This document shows positions 47,901-61,388 of a stretch of DNA of 64,000 nt, piece after piece. Every line of letters begins with the position of its first letter. The first letter of the stretch is position 1. The stretch is taken from positions 7,685,519 through 7,749,518 of the forward strand of contig CM049306.1 of NCBI GenBank assembly GCA_026874595.1. Reading direction: 5' to 3'. The notes beneath the pieces are model-generated. The model made no database searches. It was not told the DNA's origin and was given only the letters and a program-made list of their open reading frames with translations. The DNA is from Sipunculus nudus. Taxonomy: Eukaryota > Annelida > Sipuncula > Golfingiida > Sipunculidae. The translations under genes and the position numbers were made by a program.

Positions 47901-50900
47901 ACCGTAACTGTTTTATTGGTTAAATAAAGAAACGCTAATGCGCACACAATCGGGCATGCCCACACGCACGCATTTGTTTTTTTTTAATCAGAATTTTATT
48001 TCAAAAGTCAAACATTAGCCTATTAAGGGTTTTTTTTTTGCGTGTTCTTTAAGACTTCATACTGTGGGGCGTATACAACCGCAGCTATTCGTACGCTATA
48101 TTGAAAACTCGCATCGTCATACCTACAATGTTATACATACTGGAGCTCCATTTTCAATACTCTAATTTTTAATACATTTTTAATTTTATAAGAATGTTAA
48201 GACAGATTGACATCCACTGCATTCTATATACAAGCTGAAAAATGAAAGTTATACATGCAGGCTCTGTTTGTTGTTGAATAAAACACTGTTAATTGACTCC
48301 GAAGTATGCGACAGGAAACTTTAATCTGAGATATGCTTTAATTCTTTTCCTGAACAGATAAAGGCCTGATTTCATCAACAGTATGTCAGCAGCCAGACGC
48401 AAATCAAAACCCGATTCAAGGCGGATTTAATTAAAACCTGGCTTGCATATATATTCTCTCATTGGTGGTTTCTAACATAATCCAGGGCTATCCAGTTTGG
48501 CAGCCCAGGCCATATTCGTAATGGCGTTGACACCCACGTTCGGGCTTCCCGGAGTGCCGACTGAGTGATGACAAGCCGTTTACATGGGTCAATAGATCGG
48601 TGATAGGACCAAATGAAAGCGCAGCCTTTGGGCAATATCACATGTTCCCGCTGAGAGCATTTTGTTTGACAGATAGATCGACATATCTAGCAACATCGTG
48701 CCGGAAATAAACAAATAGACGTGATTGTTGTTCAGGTCAGATACGGCTGCAGATTGTATGGTGTATATAAACCACCTCTTCTCTGATGATGTGTTATACA
48801 GACTGCTTCACTTGCGTTAACTCGTCGCCGATTTAGAAGAAGCAAATGTAAAGGTCGGTAACTGAGCTCCTTACAATATAAAAGACCGCGTGAAGTCGGG
48901 GGCTTGCAATCGATAAAACCATATGTCGTAGAGAGGCTTTAACAACACTCAGTTCTTTGGCCACCCTGGTTAAATATATCATTGATGTGGTGGTTTAACC
49001 TAATACCTGCTCTATTCAGCCGGCAACTGGGTGAGCTAAATCTTAGTTATTTGTTAGGGATGAAGAAATCCTTGTAAGTTAAAATGTTCATCTCATTTTG
49101 CAGTGCCCTCATTATTTTCAGTATGTCTGCAATAAACTGTATCTCGCTGTTAAATGAGATTGGTCCATTTGCGAAAGACTTATAGCCCCACTTGTATTCC
49201 TAAGTGAGATGAATATTTAATAGCCCGCACTATGTATGTTTCCCCGTACAAGAAGCCAGCTTTTCATCCATGGCGTTGAGCAATGCCTCTGAATATATTT
49301 GACAGATTTTTTAAAGCTTCCACACGCCAATACCCTCCGCACCGTCTTGGCCAAACACATACACGCCACTTGTGTTTTTCATTGCGGTAAAATATGACAT
49401 CGCCCATAAAAGGAAGCTTTGTCATGGGAAATCGTACGATGTGGTTATCAGCGGATATTTTTCTCGCTTATATCCTCGCTTATAGTTCTTGTAAATATTT
49501 CAAACTCATCTTCACCACATCAGTTTGCTCGGCGTTGCCATGGCTAGAATTGCATGGGTACCGACAGAATTTTTTTTTCGAAAGTTAAAGTTTCATGAGA
49601 AAATATGGTAGAAGTTAGGTCTTGTAAAAAGCTGTTAGAGTTTTAGATTCAGAAAGGTGGTACAAAACATGTTAATGTCGTCCCAGGTCGCACATCAATG
49701 CTCAAACTGAGTGTGAAGGAAGGTGAACTTCCGCTAATGCGGAGTGACTTCCGCTCAAAACGTGTTAACTTCGTCAGCGGGACAGTATTTTCCGTTCATG
49801 TGGCAAATAGAACACAAGTGAGCTGTCACAAAGGTAAGTTTGCTGGCGTTTGGGTCACATAAAACAGATAAACTTGGGCAGCACGCGGGTTGCTATGCAG
49901 CTGGACTTCTGTTTAAAGAGGTGTGTTGAATCTCTTGTTTCTTAGCCCCCGCCTGACCGCTTCAAGCTCAGCCCGGCTATTGTCAGCCAGGGTCCGACTT
50001 ACGAGGCTCGCGTGGCTGATTCTAACTGTCACGACTTCTGAAGCATATACCCATAAAGTAGCCGGTAGGAAATTGCTTCCATCTTTTGACGATGGCTCGC
50101 GTCCGTTGCATCTTGCACGGGTAACTCAAATGGCACAGAATTACCAAATAATCGACCTTCAATCGACGTTCCAATTTGCCCAGGCTGTTTATCATTCTTA
50201 GAGAACATTGTGGAACTCGGACAAGCCGTGTAAGTGCTGTGCTCTTTAGACTAAATGTGAGCTATTGGCATTTTCATCCCACCGGGAATTGAGACAATCA
50301 TTTTGCTGATAGAACACATAAAAGGCTAGGTCTGTGGCCAACAGGCCAGGTGGCTCGCCTTGGGATGAGCCGCCATAATGGCTCCATAAATACATAAGAG
50401 CTTGGCACTTTATTAAACAGATGTACGCATTAAGTACATAATTTGTCCCTCCGTTAAAGCTGGGCCTGTGTCGGGTGGCGGTTATTAAATACAAACACCC
50501 GGGGTCAGAGCTGAGCCCGGCCCCCGGGAACTCTGACCCCTCAGCCGGGGTTCTGGTCCAGACAAAAGATTTACCCCGCAGACCAGTAAGCTGAAAATGA
50601 CCATGTCCTTTGGGGTGACATCCTGACATCCACGAAACATGAATCCCCTCACGCTCCGGGCCGCGCGGTGGGCGGTCATCTATCACCCGCAATCCTCAAA
50701 TCTAATATCGTCCGTATTTGCGTTGTGCTGATTATTCAAATATAAACAGAAACATGATGATAACGTACAGCAATATTGATTATAATATAAAATTGAATTT
50801 GGCTCTCTCGTTATAAAAATTCCTAATGGAATAATATATTTGTAAACAATTGAACATAACAGCTATCTGGTTTTATTTATGCCACTATTTTCTTTGCAAG

Positions 50901-51216
50901 CTTCTTCGTAGACAAACAAATGACGGCCGTTTTCCTTTTTTGTTACACAAAGTGCAAAATAATTTGCATATTTACACTTATGCTAATCGGAAATGGACTC
51001 ATCAGTTATTAATATTTAACTTATAAACAAGTCCCCCGTGACGTTGCGGCCGACTATATAGCTGGAACTCGATGAAAATGCATGAATTGAGCAACGGTAA
51101 GTCATGCAGATATCTTATCTATATGTATAAATGACCAGTGTGGAATTACCCCTTATGAATCTTAAACTTGTCCACGAATTTGTCACTTTTCTACTTTTAA
51201 GAAACATAAACAAACA
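47901..51216. other. Gene-free stretch with GC-richer islands
   Basis: More balanced blocks at about 48450-48900 and 49890-50700, the second with dense GC and CCGGG words. A 148-codon minus-strand frame (50246-50692) covers part of it but shows no domain or splice structure that I can support. The rest is AT-rich and featureless. The islands may be regulatory. Confidence 0.35.
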
Positions 51217-52190
51217 AGTGGCCCATAGGCCTTGATGATCAGCTGAATTCAGGGAACCTTGAACAATTGGCAACATGACTCCCATGCAGTGTGCTCAAAA
51301 TCTTATACATTTTGCCAATAGACCTTAGATAAAGGAGTTACCTTATTCTACATCCAGCTGCTACCATTTGTGCCCATGTGACTATAATAGAGTGCTAAAA
51401 TCATGTTCTTTCACACAGCTTGCAGAAAATAGGATACAGTGACATTATTTCAGTTTCAGGTTTCCAAGAAATTTTTACAGGAACCTCACTGGATCTTAAT
51501 CATTTTAGACTTTTACTAGGTCCAACTGTAATCAATTATGCAAGTCTGTTCTATAGGGTGCTCAAATCATGTTCTTTCACATATCTTGCAGACTATACGC
51601 CACAATGACCTTATTTCAGGTTCCGATGCAAGGAGGTTTGCCTAAGACCTCCCTGGATGTCAAGTTAGAAGATTCTAGGTCCAATGGTTATACGATTTGT
51701 GCCCTGTTAATGGACGACCGCTTCTTTGAAGGTCTCAAAAATAGAGAAAAATGCGTAAAAATGGGGGAAAATACAGGTGGCGCCACCAGTCTGCAGGAAC
51801 TGACGAAACACTCCATTATCTATGCATGCAAAGAATCATGGTGATCAATGCATTAGTTATTTAGATCCTGGAGCTTTTGTATCAAATTTTTCATTATTCT
51901 GGGGGGTTACTTACGAGCCCTATATATATAGCTCGGAGGATATATGTAACAGAGACCTTATTTCAGGTTTCCAAGGAGATTTGCCTAAGACCTCCCTGGT
52001 TGTCAAGGTAGAAGATCCAACAGTTACGATTTGTGCCCTTTTAACTCCTTTTTTGAAGGTCTTAAAAAAAGAGAAAAAATGCAAAAAAAATAAAAAAATA
52101 CAGGTGACGCCACCAGTCTGCAGGAACTGATGAAATACTCCATGATCAATATGCTTGCAAATAATCATGGGTGATCAATGCATTAGATAT
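51217..52190. repeat. Dispersed repeat family copy (copy 2)
   Basis: Begins AACAAGTGGCCCATAGGCC and carries the same recurrent words as 12116-12930 at about 157-bp spacing (51466, about 51623). It also has two diverged copies of a terminal block, ataca-ggtg-cgccaccagtctgcaggaactga, at about 51773 and 52100. Confidence 0.68.
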
Positions 52191-53035
52191 TCAGATACAG
52201 GACACTTGGGGGGGGGGGGGTGCTGAAGGATGGCGAGGTGTAAGAATTGCGACTGAGAGCTAGGGGATGGGAGACGATGCTTTTAGTTTTGCAGCATTGC
52301 CCAAGGTTGCCTAAACAAAACAATCAGTATAGAAAAGACATGAGCAAAGGTCCATAAGGTGCTGGTTCATGTATATATAAGGTCAGACGGCATATACACA
52401 CAGCAAAATTCATCATATATTAATTGAAAGACATTTATTACGAAATGGTCAATAAAAAACAACAAATCGGAACTGGTATTTCTTTAATATCAGAATATTG
52501 AGCAGTATGTGGAAAAAATCATGTGAAATATAAAAATAAATAAATGAATATCACTTAGTCCCATCTCTTGTATATATAGAGAAACAAAACTTTATTCACC
52601 AATATCTCTTCAGCTGCATGGAATTAATAGCACAAAGGGAGTTAAACAAGCAGTCCAAAAAGCTACACCAGATTAAGAGACATCAGTGAAAGTTCGGACA
52701 GCGACGAAGACAGGACGGGGCCATGTACACCCCATGTCCATGCAGTCGACTCGCCCAGTCGGCCACATCAAAATAAATCTACTTTTAAGTTCTTAAACTG
52801 AATTTACTTAGAAAATATATGTTGCGTCGTGGACCGCATGAGGTCATCATAAAAAAAATATCTGGCTCATACCTGGATGCTTAAAGATTAAAACTTAACG
52901 TCTTTACGGAGTGCAATGGATAACTGCATGAAAAGTGGCATTAGCCCGTACATAAATACTATTATAAGTATATCTCTGTTACAAAATTAATTACGATGAT
53001 AAATATTATTCATTAACAAACATGTGCAGTTTCTC

Positions 53036-53080
<45 letters not shown>

Positions 53081-54439
53081 TGTAAATGTAAACAAAAAGC
53101 ATGCGCTTCAAACAAAACTAAGATTTAATATAGTTACTGCAGAAAATGCGTTACCAAACAAATAACATGTGTCTTTTCACCTATGAATTTCTGACGTGTG
53201 TATCGATCGTTCGTCTGCAGCTCCTGTTGAGCATCCACGTGACTGGACCATCTAATAAAGGAACAACTGTAGGAATCCAAATGTTTTCTGATTGCAAAAA
53301 GATGGGAATTAAGGAAGGTCTAACTACAAACTACGTCACCTCAAAGCACTTTGCAGGCATACTTAGAATAACTATAGTTTGTTGGGAAATCTTTAAGGAA
53401 ATCTGACTTGTTGATATTTGCGAATAAATCTTTGTTAATATCAGTTTAAATTATCCTCTTTTATATAACGATCCTGGTACGTTACATCGAGCTAACATTA
53501 AGCTAGAAAACACACACAAAATACGCATAGCAATACATATACATATGCATGTTCATTGCATGGAAATCCGGCCGAATTGTTAAAGCTATAATTAAGTGAT
53601 AGACGGCACATATCTTTTTTTCTGAGAGACGTTAAATTATTACGTATAAAATAGTTTAATAATTTGACTGCAGTTTCTCTTTGAAAAGGAGCTGACTGTT
53701 GAGAGGTCGAGAAGGTACCTGCTTAAATATATTTCAGTCATCATAATCTATAACTAGTCCCCAAACCATTGTTTTACTGAAAAGGAGCATTTATGCCCAT
53801 TTTATCTTTCGGGCATATTTTGTTTGACACAACAGAATCGTAAGCTACTGGTTTTAAATGAGAATTTTAAAATGGAATTGGACTTTATACTGAGATGCTC
53901 ATATTTTTACAAAATTGAAATGAAAAATTCATAAAATTATCCCGCAAATATCTTCAGACACAGCGTATAGGCAAATTCCATTATGCCATTAAACATCCAA
54001 GAAGATTTAATAAATCTCCTTGATACAACAAAGCAATGAGTAAAACATTATAAATATATCTGTAAAATAGTTAAGCGTAAGTTGAAGAGCCAGGCGCACA
54101 CAAAATATATGCATGTATATGTACACGTGTATTTAAAGTTACGTTTGTAGATATTTTTTTATAAATAAAAGTTAGAAATTCTGCAATTCTTTCAAATGAT
54201 GAGAAGAAGTGTTTAAACACACACATGTATGTTAACATTCCAATGACAGCAACTACTTGCCACGTACTCATCAGAGTAGGTACAGATCGTGCATAAACGC
54301 CCTTGAAAGTGCACACAGCCTGCATGATGGAACCTGGCGGCAATGCACGCATAATCAAGCAAAGAGTTATAAATCAAACCCCCATCAGATGATTGACCCC
54401 TCGAGGCCCTTGAAACCAGGCTCATTGACCGAGTTAAAG
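52191..54439. other. Gene-free AT-rich stretch
   Basis: 13 G at 52208-52220 and (GA)n at 53037-53080. No supported gene. Confidence 0.5.
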
Positions 54440-54640
54440 GTTGTGACATTTGCATAACCTGAAAAAGAACACTCGCTTAGCTAAGTGATCAATTCATAAT
54501 TTGCCCTCGCGGCAGTGATGTGTCTGGCGGGAAGATCGACGCGTCTCCGGCACCGGGCGAGGGCATGATCCGCACGGCATGGCCTGATCAGCCGCGCTCA
54601 TTACAGTGTTTATGGTATTCCTATAAGCTACCGTAAAGTA
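54440..54640. promoter_or_regulatory. Short GC-rich island, candidate regulatory element
   Basis: About 200 bp, strongly GC-rich in the middle (54500-54600), with TTAGCTAAG and ATTCATAATTT on one side and CATTACAGTG on the other. No coding frame. Confidence 0.28.
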
Positions 54641-55789
54641 TACTGTTTTAAACAGTTACAAAATGTAACTTTAACCACTGTATTTTAATAATATAAATTT
54701 TCATTTTAATACCAGCGGGCACATATGTCCATCGATAGAACTGCATTGAATTTATTTATTACTCATTTTGAATTTAAAGGGAAAACAATTATAAAAAAAA
54801 TTGTTAACTGATTTTTTTAGATTGATTTGCATGTCTTATGTTAAATGCCTTCTTTATAGTCTTTTATCGGTCAGTCTAAAGGAATATATTATGCACAGCT
54901 GGCCCGGATTTTTAAATCATTATATATACATGTATATATATATATATATTATCGCATTCGTATATATCTATTCATCCTACTTATATAAAAAAATAAAGTT
55001 TAATTTGCAATCAAAATTACAAGACTATATAACTGGTATATAAAAATGTACTGTGACAGTGACAGCATAAGTATAGGACTGATTTTGTATACATATACAT
55101 TAAACAGCATGGCCAGTTCTACTTCATGGTACCATGAACATAACGGGACATCACCACTCACAATATATAGGTATTCTCCCATGTGACATTAAGCCATGAA
55201 TATTCATTTTTACTCTCTTTTATATTGTATTATAACTTCATGCATGTATTATCCAACAGGAACCTGTTGCAGTCGAGTGTAGTCTAGTTACCCTGTATAA
55301 ATATGTTTGTATAAACAAAATAATAATAAAAAACACATTCATATATACAAGAAATGATTCTGCACAAGGAATGTTTATGCTGGCTTACCGTTACTATAAA
55401 ACGACACGCGAACTTGAAGGAAATATATCCTTATTGGATCAATCAAGAAGCTCATATGGCCTTTGTAAACTCCTTGGATCAATTATATAAGTTGATAGGA
55501 CTTCTATACAACATATCATTTTCCACGCCTAATGCCTTGATTAGCTTTGTGCACTTCAAAGATAAGGTAATTAATGGTACCACAGTTTTTTTTTCAAAGA
55601 TCATTATAAAAACTACAATTGAGCCAAGTATTTTGGTTACGTGTGTATTTGTGAAAAGAACAGAAAGTAATAAAATAATTCAACTCAAAGTTTTCTTCAA
55701 CATAAAAACTGTTAAAGATATTGTTGGTAATTATGACGTGAAAAAAAGATGTGCCAATAATTAAATCACTGATTTCATCACATTGTCAT
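54641..55789. other. AT-rich stretch with one unassigned ORF
   Basis: A 136-codon plus-strand frame at 55354-55764 has no motif I recognise and AT-rich codons like the surrounding DNA. I do not call it a gene. Confidence 0.4.
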
Positions 55790-56230
55790 GTGCATATTAC
55801 AGGCAAAAGCGCCCGGGGGAAGACTTTGCTGGGGGTGCTTTGGTGCTGCGACACCGCCGTTTTTTATGTTCATGCGTTTTCACCAAAACGTCCATGAATA
55901 TGATGCACCAGGCACCCACTAAAGGGCGTGCCGCGTGAGAGATTCAATAGGAAGGTTGGCTCCTTGTGACTTCCGGTTGTTCAAATAATTCTCGTCCAGC
56001 GTCTATTAGTTTGCTGCTAACAGCTGCCTGTTTGCCAGAGTAAATGGACTGGCAGTGTTCCCCTCTTAGTTTTCTCTACTGGTGTCATGCACACACTAAT
56101 GAGGTCATGGACCTTATCTAGATAAACGAGAGGCTCTCGTCTGTTTCACCAAATAAACGGATGTGTCATGCAAATGTTTGGAGCGCTCCTCTAATCTGTT
56201 ACCACAGGCCACATTCCCATGGAAATGCTT
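55790..56230. promoter_or_regulatory. GC-richer island, candidate regulatory element
   Basis: Contains a back-to-back GATA palindrome TTATCTAGATAA (56114-56125), the octamer ATGCAAAT (56168-56175), and ACCACAGG next to ACATTCC (RUNX- and TEAD-type words). No coding frame. Confidence 0.33.
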
Positions 56231-56719
56231 CGTTTTAAAACCCGATCTTTTTCACGGCATAAAGTAAAAGCAGAGGCTTATTTACGCGACTTAATCACGA
56301 GCTTATCACGTTTTCCATCTAATGATAAAACCGACTTTTATCTTATCTTTGCTATTTGTATTACGAACTACACAAGAAGGGTCACTTATGTAATTTCTAT
56401 TACACTTTTCAATTAAGTTGTTATGTCATGCAAAATTTGTCATTTTTTTATAAACATTCACGTGATTGATAAAAAGGAGTGCCGTTGAGTATTAATGCAA
56501 TTACTTTAAAATATCAATTGCCATTTTTACTATTATGAAAAAAAACCCATGAATATCTGTTACATATATATATGTGTGTGTGATGAACGACAAAAGCGCG
56601 TTTAAAGCCTGGTGGGCATCCTAGGAAACAACGTTGAGGAAGGAGTCATATATATAAAAAATACATATCTTTTTCATATATATCTTAATATGAACAATAT
56701 TTAAAAACCTTAATCATAT

Positions 56720-57350
56720 TTAGGTCAGGGAAGTTCAGTTTGCTGTATTGCAGCAGATATGGCACTGACTACAGTGATTGAGTGAGCTTGTGAGTTTTAC
56801 ATTAACTCCTAGCACGAGCGGGCCCTCCACACGGCTACGGCTCTCAAGTGGTGTAGTAACCCCAGCCTTCAAATGAGACAGCGAGGTATTTTGACCAAGC
56901 CTCGTAACTCCAACTGATAATTGATTGATTATGGAGCTGATTGAATTATCGCTCTTCTGTAGTGACTCTAATTGATTTAGCTAATGAACAGGCTATTTCG
57001 CACCGCACACTTCGTTCTAATGACAAAAGGTGGACGCACTCAACGCAGCTAAGGGAAATTTTATCTGTGTGGGTGTTTTTTGTTTGTGCAGCATCATCCA
57101 GGCGTTTTACTTTTCAGTACTCCATCCTCCGGCTCATCGTTGGTGTCATTTTCTTGGGTTATGATCTCTGATAGATGGGCGGCTCTTAAACTCGATGGAG
57201 TGATGGGGAGGTGAAGAAAACGAAGCACTTTGCCGGTTTTATTGGACGGCTCCGGTATATTGTTCAACGGCAGTTGTAAATGACGATTTCATTTGATCAT
57301 CTCGGATGAATATGACGGGAAACGACAGGTTCCGGGCCCCGTATTACCAA
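56720..57350. promoter_or_regulatory. GC-richer island, candidate regulatory element
   Basis: Dense homeodomain words: TGATAATTGATTGATTAT around 56915-56932 (including TGATTGAT, a PBX/Hox-type word), CTAATTGATTTAGCTAATG shortly after, and GATGAATATGACGG. A 76-codon frame at 56941-57171 is not convincing as coding. Confidence 0.33.
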
Positions 57351-58518
57351 AAGTCTTTATACATTCAAGCCTACCCTTGAGAAGATAGCAACTTAATTTT
57401 CCGCGTGACATATAGATATATTAATTCAATAAGAAAATTTCCTATAAAATTGATGATCAAACTTTTTACTTGTATAAATGTTGAATGCTGTCGCATATTA
57501 TATGCACCATGGCGTACCCCTGAAATATCCAGTAAATTTGTTAATTGTTTAATATAAATTGCGGGAATTACAGAATTCCTAATTAAATCTGATTGTTAAC
57601 ACGATATAAAGAACTTCAAAGGGATCGATTAAAGAAAAATGTGGTAGACATGAAAGGAATATAAGAGGATATGGCTGCTGATATTAAATTCCAGTGACAT
57701 ATGGCTTTTTTATGCACCGTTTGTAAGTATGATTCCGGTCAGGCTGACAGAATGTCGACCTATGGAACAAACTTCAGTTTACTTTGTCATAACTTACTAT
57801 GGCGTTCAACATGATGCCAAACAAGGGTATATTTTATCTCTTCTTTAAAAATTCATTTCTTCGCGTAAGTGTGGGTAGTAAGTATATGAATTTTATAAAT
57901 AATGATTAAGTAAAGATATTCTTTAAAATCTAAATATATCATAATAATCCAATAATATAATCTAAATAATTGAATAATTTGCCTCAGTCGTCTCAAAGGG
58001 CCGGAAAATAATATATCTATACATGATTGAACTGTCTCTGATGACTTGGGAAGATTTATAAGGCAAGTAGTCAGGGGGTCTGTTATATATTATTTTCGCA
58101 AATCGCAGGTAATGCTGCTATCTTAGTGAATAATGCGGGTGGCAATATTTTCCTTTTATCCTATTTTATGTTTGTCTCAAGTCAGTCTGACATGTTTACG
58201 TAAATAAGTTTATTTTTATATTTTCTATTTAATTTATTTGATTATTATTAATTTATGGTATGTTATGATTCTGGGTGATATAGGACAGTCATTTACATAT
58301 TGTGTTTAACTGATATATTGAGAATCTTGTTAGTGGTTTCAGACAGACACCCCTGCTCCTGTTGTCTGATCTACCATTCACACACGATTTCTGCCATGTA
58401 CATCAAAGGTTACGCGTGCCAGAAGGCTAGAGTTCTCACATTCTGTGGACCTGCTCATTTAATTACGTGTTGATTGACAGTCGGCATGTCTTCAAACAGG
58501 AGAGATTGAATATATTGT
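57351..58518. other. AT-rich gene-free stretch
   Basis: Nothing recognisable. Confidence 0.5.
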
Positions 58519-59323
58519 AGTTCAAGCAAACGTATTCCAAATCTAATTATATTATCATATACCATATAATTGGTTATGAAAAAATATTAATATAGATTTT
58601 ACATAAAATGAGCCCAATTCATTGAGGAAAAACATTTTTTCTATATATTTTTCCACTAAATACATAAGGTTGTGTTCTAGATCTCAATAAAAGCACAGTA
58701 TTTCTGCCACTGTCAGTCCCAAATTTTCAGCAGAGAATACAACATGTATTACTAGATCTGAGTTTTTGATAGAATTCAGTACATGATGTCACATGGGTAC
58801 CAGCCAATCAAATCAGGGCAAAGTCTGGGATCTTGATGAAATCCTCCATTCACACAAAAACCGCTCTTGGAGTAGGTTTACTTAACCTTCAGGTCAAGCA
58901 TACGTATTCCAAACTTATATTATAATATAACATAATTGGTTATGAAAAAATATTAATATAGATATTACATAAAATGAGCCCAATTCTTGGAGGAAAAATA
59001 TTTTTTCTATATATTTTTCCACAAAAAACATGAGGTTGTGTGATTTGTTAAAAAACTATTGGCACATCTATGTGCTCTGTCAACTCGGCAGTGACGTCAC
59101 ACACTGGGAATTCCAGTAAAAGCACAATATTTCTGCCACTATCAGTCCCAAATTTTCAGCAGAGAATAAAAACATAATGCACTACTAGATCTGAGTTGTT
59201 GATAAAATTCAGCCCATGATGTCACATGTGTACCAGCCAGTCAAAGCAGGACAAAGTCTTGGATCCGGATGAAATCGTCCATTCACACAACAAACGCACG
59301 TGGTACCGGTTAACTTAACCTGT
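58519..59323. repeat. Tandem duplication, two diverged copies of about 372-430 bp
   Basis: tcaagca-acgtattccaaa at 58522 recurs at 58894 (372 bp). Homology continues through gccaccagcca-type ends (ccagccaatcaaatcaggg and ccagccagtcaaagcagga). The second copy carries an extra stretch of about 60 bp around 59045-59110 containing the palindrome GTGACGTCAC (59091-59100). 16 G follow at 59325-59340. Confidence 0.88.
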
Positions 59324-59340
59324 AGGGGGGGGGGGGGGGG

Positions 59341-61075
59341 TGTATACGGAGAGCGGGGATATACACGGAGAGCGGAGGATACATTGTCAGAACTAGGTCA
59401 GACAATACCAGGTAGTATATAGTATATAGTATATAGTATGTAGCTGTATACAGCTGTAGGCTTTTATTCGTGTAGTGTGACGTCTAATGTAACCTGCAGC
59501 CATGTATCACTCACAAACGAGTGCATCTTTGGGAGGTTTCTCGGTGTAATTACATAGTAATGGGGTTGATTACACACCCAGGACCTGCAGGTGCGGTGGA
59601 AACCGGGCCTGGGTGACACCAGTATATAAAATATGAGAGGAAGCGAGTGCTACCGCCCTGTCACTTGGTAAAAAAAAACGAAATGGAACCCTGCAGATGT
59701 AAAGACTTAACTTAGATAAGTCAGCATTAAAGAAATGGAGGCGGTCATGCACCTCCACAAAACAATAAAAAGGAGTTTAATCATTTCTTGGCTGACCCTG
59801 TGAAAATACTTTATACAAGTGTATCCAGATATTATAAGATCACTTTATGGTGTGAACATAATTGTTATTATATACATATTGTTTTTATTTAAAATTCAGT
59901 CTCACTGGTTTCTGTTTGCTTGCATGAGTTTATGGAGTCTCAGTGCGTCTCAGACTGATACAAACAGAAGCTGGAGCATCACACAGAATGGGCTGCAGGT
60001 GATAATGTTTACCCAAACCATTTGTTATGTCAGCATACCCATCTCCCAAATCCCGAAATGTCCTGATTTGTTATTTCTATATGTTTATCTTCCCAATAAT
60101 TTATTATGTACTCACAATTGTATGCAAATGTATATATTGTATTCCAATTTTAAACATTATAAGATTAATGCCTGTATGCCATTGAATGAGAATGAAGGCA
60201 AGCATTTGATAAGAATTGTATATTATAAACAAACAATCTGGATATTCAGATTTTATATCTAGGAAAAAAATCTGGAAGGAAAACCATCCTGGCAGGGCAT
60301 CGTTAGAGCGGATCTCTTCATGAGGAGAAATTCACTCTTTTGCCTACGAAGTCGAACCCGGGACCTTCCCCTCTGTCAGCAAACAATTTTTATTTTGTAT
60401 CCTGACAATTAGTAATTCGTGATAATCTATGTTCGCGCACATTTGGATATTTATATGTAGATTATATATTTTTATGATCCTTATTTTTAGATGTTTGTAT
60501 TGTCTATCAAGTAGTTATTGTTACTGTTACTGAGAACAGACAGTTACCTTCTAACTGCTGGTGGACCTTTCCCCGTTTATATCTGTCAGCAGAATATATA
60601 AGGTATACCATATATGCGTACCAACTTTCTTTAAATTTACTGTTGCACAAGCAAAGAGTCGGATTTAAAGAATTAATGTCCAGGTATTGCATTCTGACAT
60701 ATATAGCACGTATATGGTTGTATATTAAAAAAATTATATAAAAACAGTAAATGATGCACCTTTTCAACAAAGCACCATTATGGTGAAGCACAGTTACAGA
60801 CTGTAAGCATTTCTTCATTTCGGGTCCAGTGTTTCCTGCAAGATTATTTTGAAGATTTATGAAAAAAAAGGAAAATGAAAGAGATCCAATTTTCATCAGG
60901 CCCTATACGGGGAAAGACTACAGATTTTCTACCTCCTGCGTTTTATCATTTTTCATAATCTGAAATTTTTGAAGCGCTCAGGTGCTCATTCTGTATTATC
61001 AATGTAATCGGTTTCAAGCTATAGAAGCTGTATAGCTCTATAATTAATTAATAGGGTTTATAAGACGAGTGTGTG

Positions 61076-61112
<37 letters not shown>

Positions 61113-61388
61113 GTGTGAAAGAGATAATAAAGTCCTTTCAGGTTTTCTGAATTTAAGACTTTATGCCATAGTTTGTGTTTGAGTGATAAACTGTGAAAAG
61201 AAATGACATTATAGAGGAGGTAATGTGGAACACAAAAGACGGGAAATATGCTTAGTATATACTTAAAGGGGCCTATTCCGATATCTGACGTCTAATAACT
61301 AAAGATAAACCTTTAATATATATGAACCTTTAATATATATATATATATCCTAGAAAACACGGCACACAGGCTAGCTGTTTTAGCTTAC
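59341..61388. other. Gene-free AT-rich stretch
   Basis: Short repeat of tatatagtat near 59414-59440, and (TA)n at 61079-61110. A tRNA-like GGGTTCGAC word lies on the minus strand near 60350. ORFs of 147 and 129 codons (59819-60262 plus, 60507-60896 minus) have no recognisable domain. Confidence 0.45.

Noticed and set aside
50246-50692. 148-codon minus-strand ORF
   Set aside because: Lies in a GC-rich island where stops are rarer; no domain, no splice or poly(A) context that I can support.
55354-55764. 136-codon ORF
   Set aside because: No motif recognised; composition matches flanking non-coding DNA.
59819-60262. 147-codon ORF with hydrophobic stretches
   Set aside because: AT-rich codons like the background, no recognisable family and no transcriptional signals; likely chance.
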